Assembly (NCBI GenBank): GCA_934663595.1
Contig: CAKUKM010000068.1
Span: forward strand, 1 to 5,779
Source of the DNA: an uncultured Clostridia bacterium
GTDB taxonomy: Bacteria > Bacillota > Clostridia > Christensenellales > Aristaeellaceae
Direction: 5' to 3'
DNA length: 5,779 nucleotides
In this document: positions 5,686 to 5,779 of the stretch, in pieces
Position numbering within the stretch: position 1 is the first letter of the stretch
How the letters are laid out: each line of letters opens with the position of its first letter
Translations under genes and position numbers: made by a program
The notes under the pieces: model-generated
Database searches by the model: none
What the model saw: the letters and a program-made list of their open reading frames with translations, nothing else
What the model was told of the DNA's origin: nothing

Positions 5686-5779
5686 GACAAAAATAGTTCA
5701 TCCTTCCAGATGAAAAAGCAATTCTTCATCGTCAAGTGATTCACGCAGAGTACTTGCATGAGTCATCTGATTTATGAAT
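5686..5779. other. Right edge, no gene called
   Basis: On the minus strand a short frame open to the window edge runs from 5778 to a stop at 5698-5700, with an ATG giving 22 residues (MTHASTLRESLDDEELL and onward). It could be the end of a gene outside the window or chance. No family was recognised. Confidence 0.2.

Noticed and set aside
5360..5713. Rightward 117-codon frame over the recombinase remnant
   Set aside because: The opposite strand carries recognisable recombinase motifs plus a matching terminator; this frame shows none.

Overview
The window looks like a chromosomal segment from a GC-rich member of the Clostridia (Firmicutes), probably an uncultivated gut-type lineage. This is inferred from strong AGGAGG-type ribosome binding sites, sigma-A-like promoters, codons rich in GCG/CGC/GGC, a Clostridia-style serine recombinase remnant, and intrinsic terminators. 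No rRNA or marker gene is present, so the taxonomy is a guess.

Layout. Positions 30-149 hold a packed row of short perfect hairpins. They run into the 3' end of a leftward DeoR-family repressor gene (138-977). A divergent promoter region (978-1167) separates it from a rightward three-gene operon: archaeal-type (type II) glyceraldehyde-3-phosphate dehydrogenase (1168-2226), a phosphoglycerate kinase with archaeal-type motifs (2322-3587), and a LarA-family nickel-pincer-nucleotide racemase/epimerase (3584-4834), which overlaps pgk by ATGA. The operon ends at a good intrinsic terminator (4875-4915). A 36-bp repeat with a GC-rich palindromic core lies at both ends of this module, inverted (165-200 and 4837-4872, 35/36 identical). 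The left copy is translated as part of the repressor's C-terminus.

From about 4916 the DNA becomes AT-richer and mostly non-coding. It ends in a degraded leftward serine-recombinase relic (5297-5662) with its own terminator (5246-5290) and a diverged 99-bp-period duplication.

How the genes may work together: GAPDH and PGK together convert glyceraldehyde-3-phosphate to 3-phosphoglycerate with ATP gain. The LarA homologue should invert the C2 centre of a 2-hydroxy acid. The DeoR-type protein would control the set in response to a phosphorylated sugar or sugar-acid intermediate. The substrate is not deducible from this window: no kinase, transporter or aldolase is present. The combination suggests a dedicated, inducible sugar or sugar-acid catabolic branch, separate from housekeeping glycolysis.
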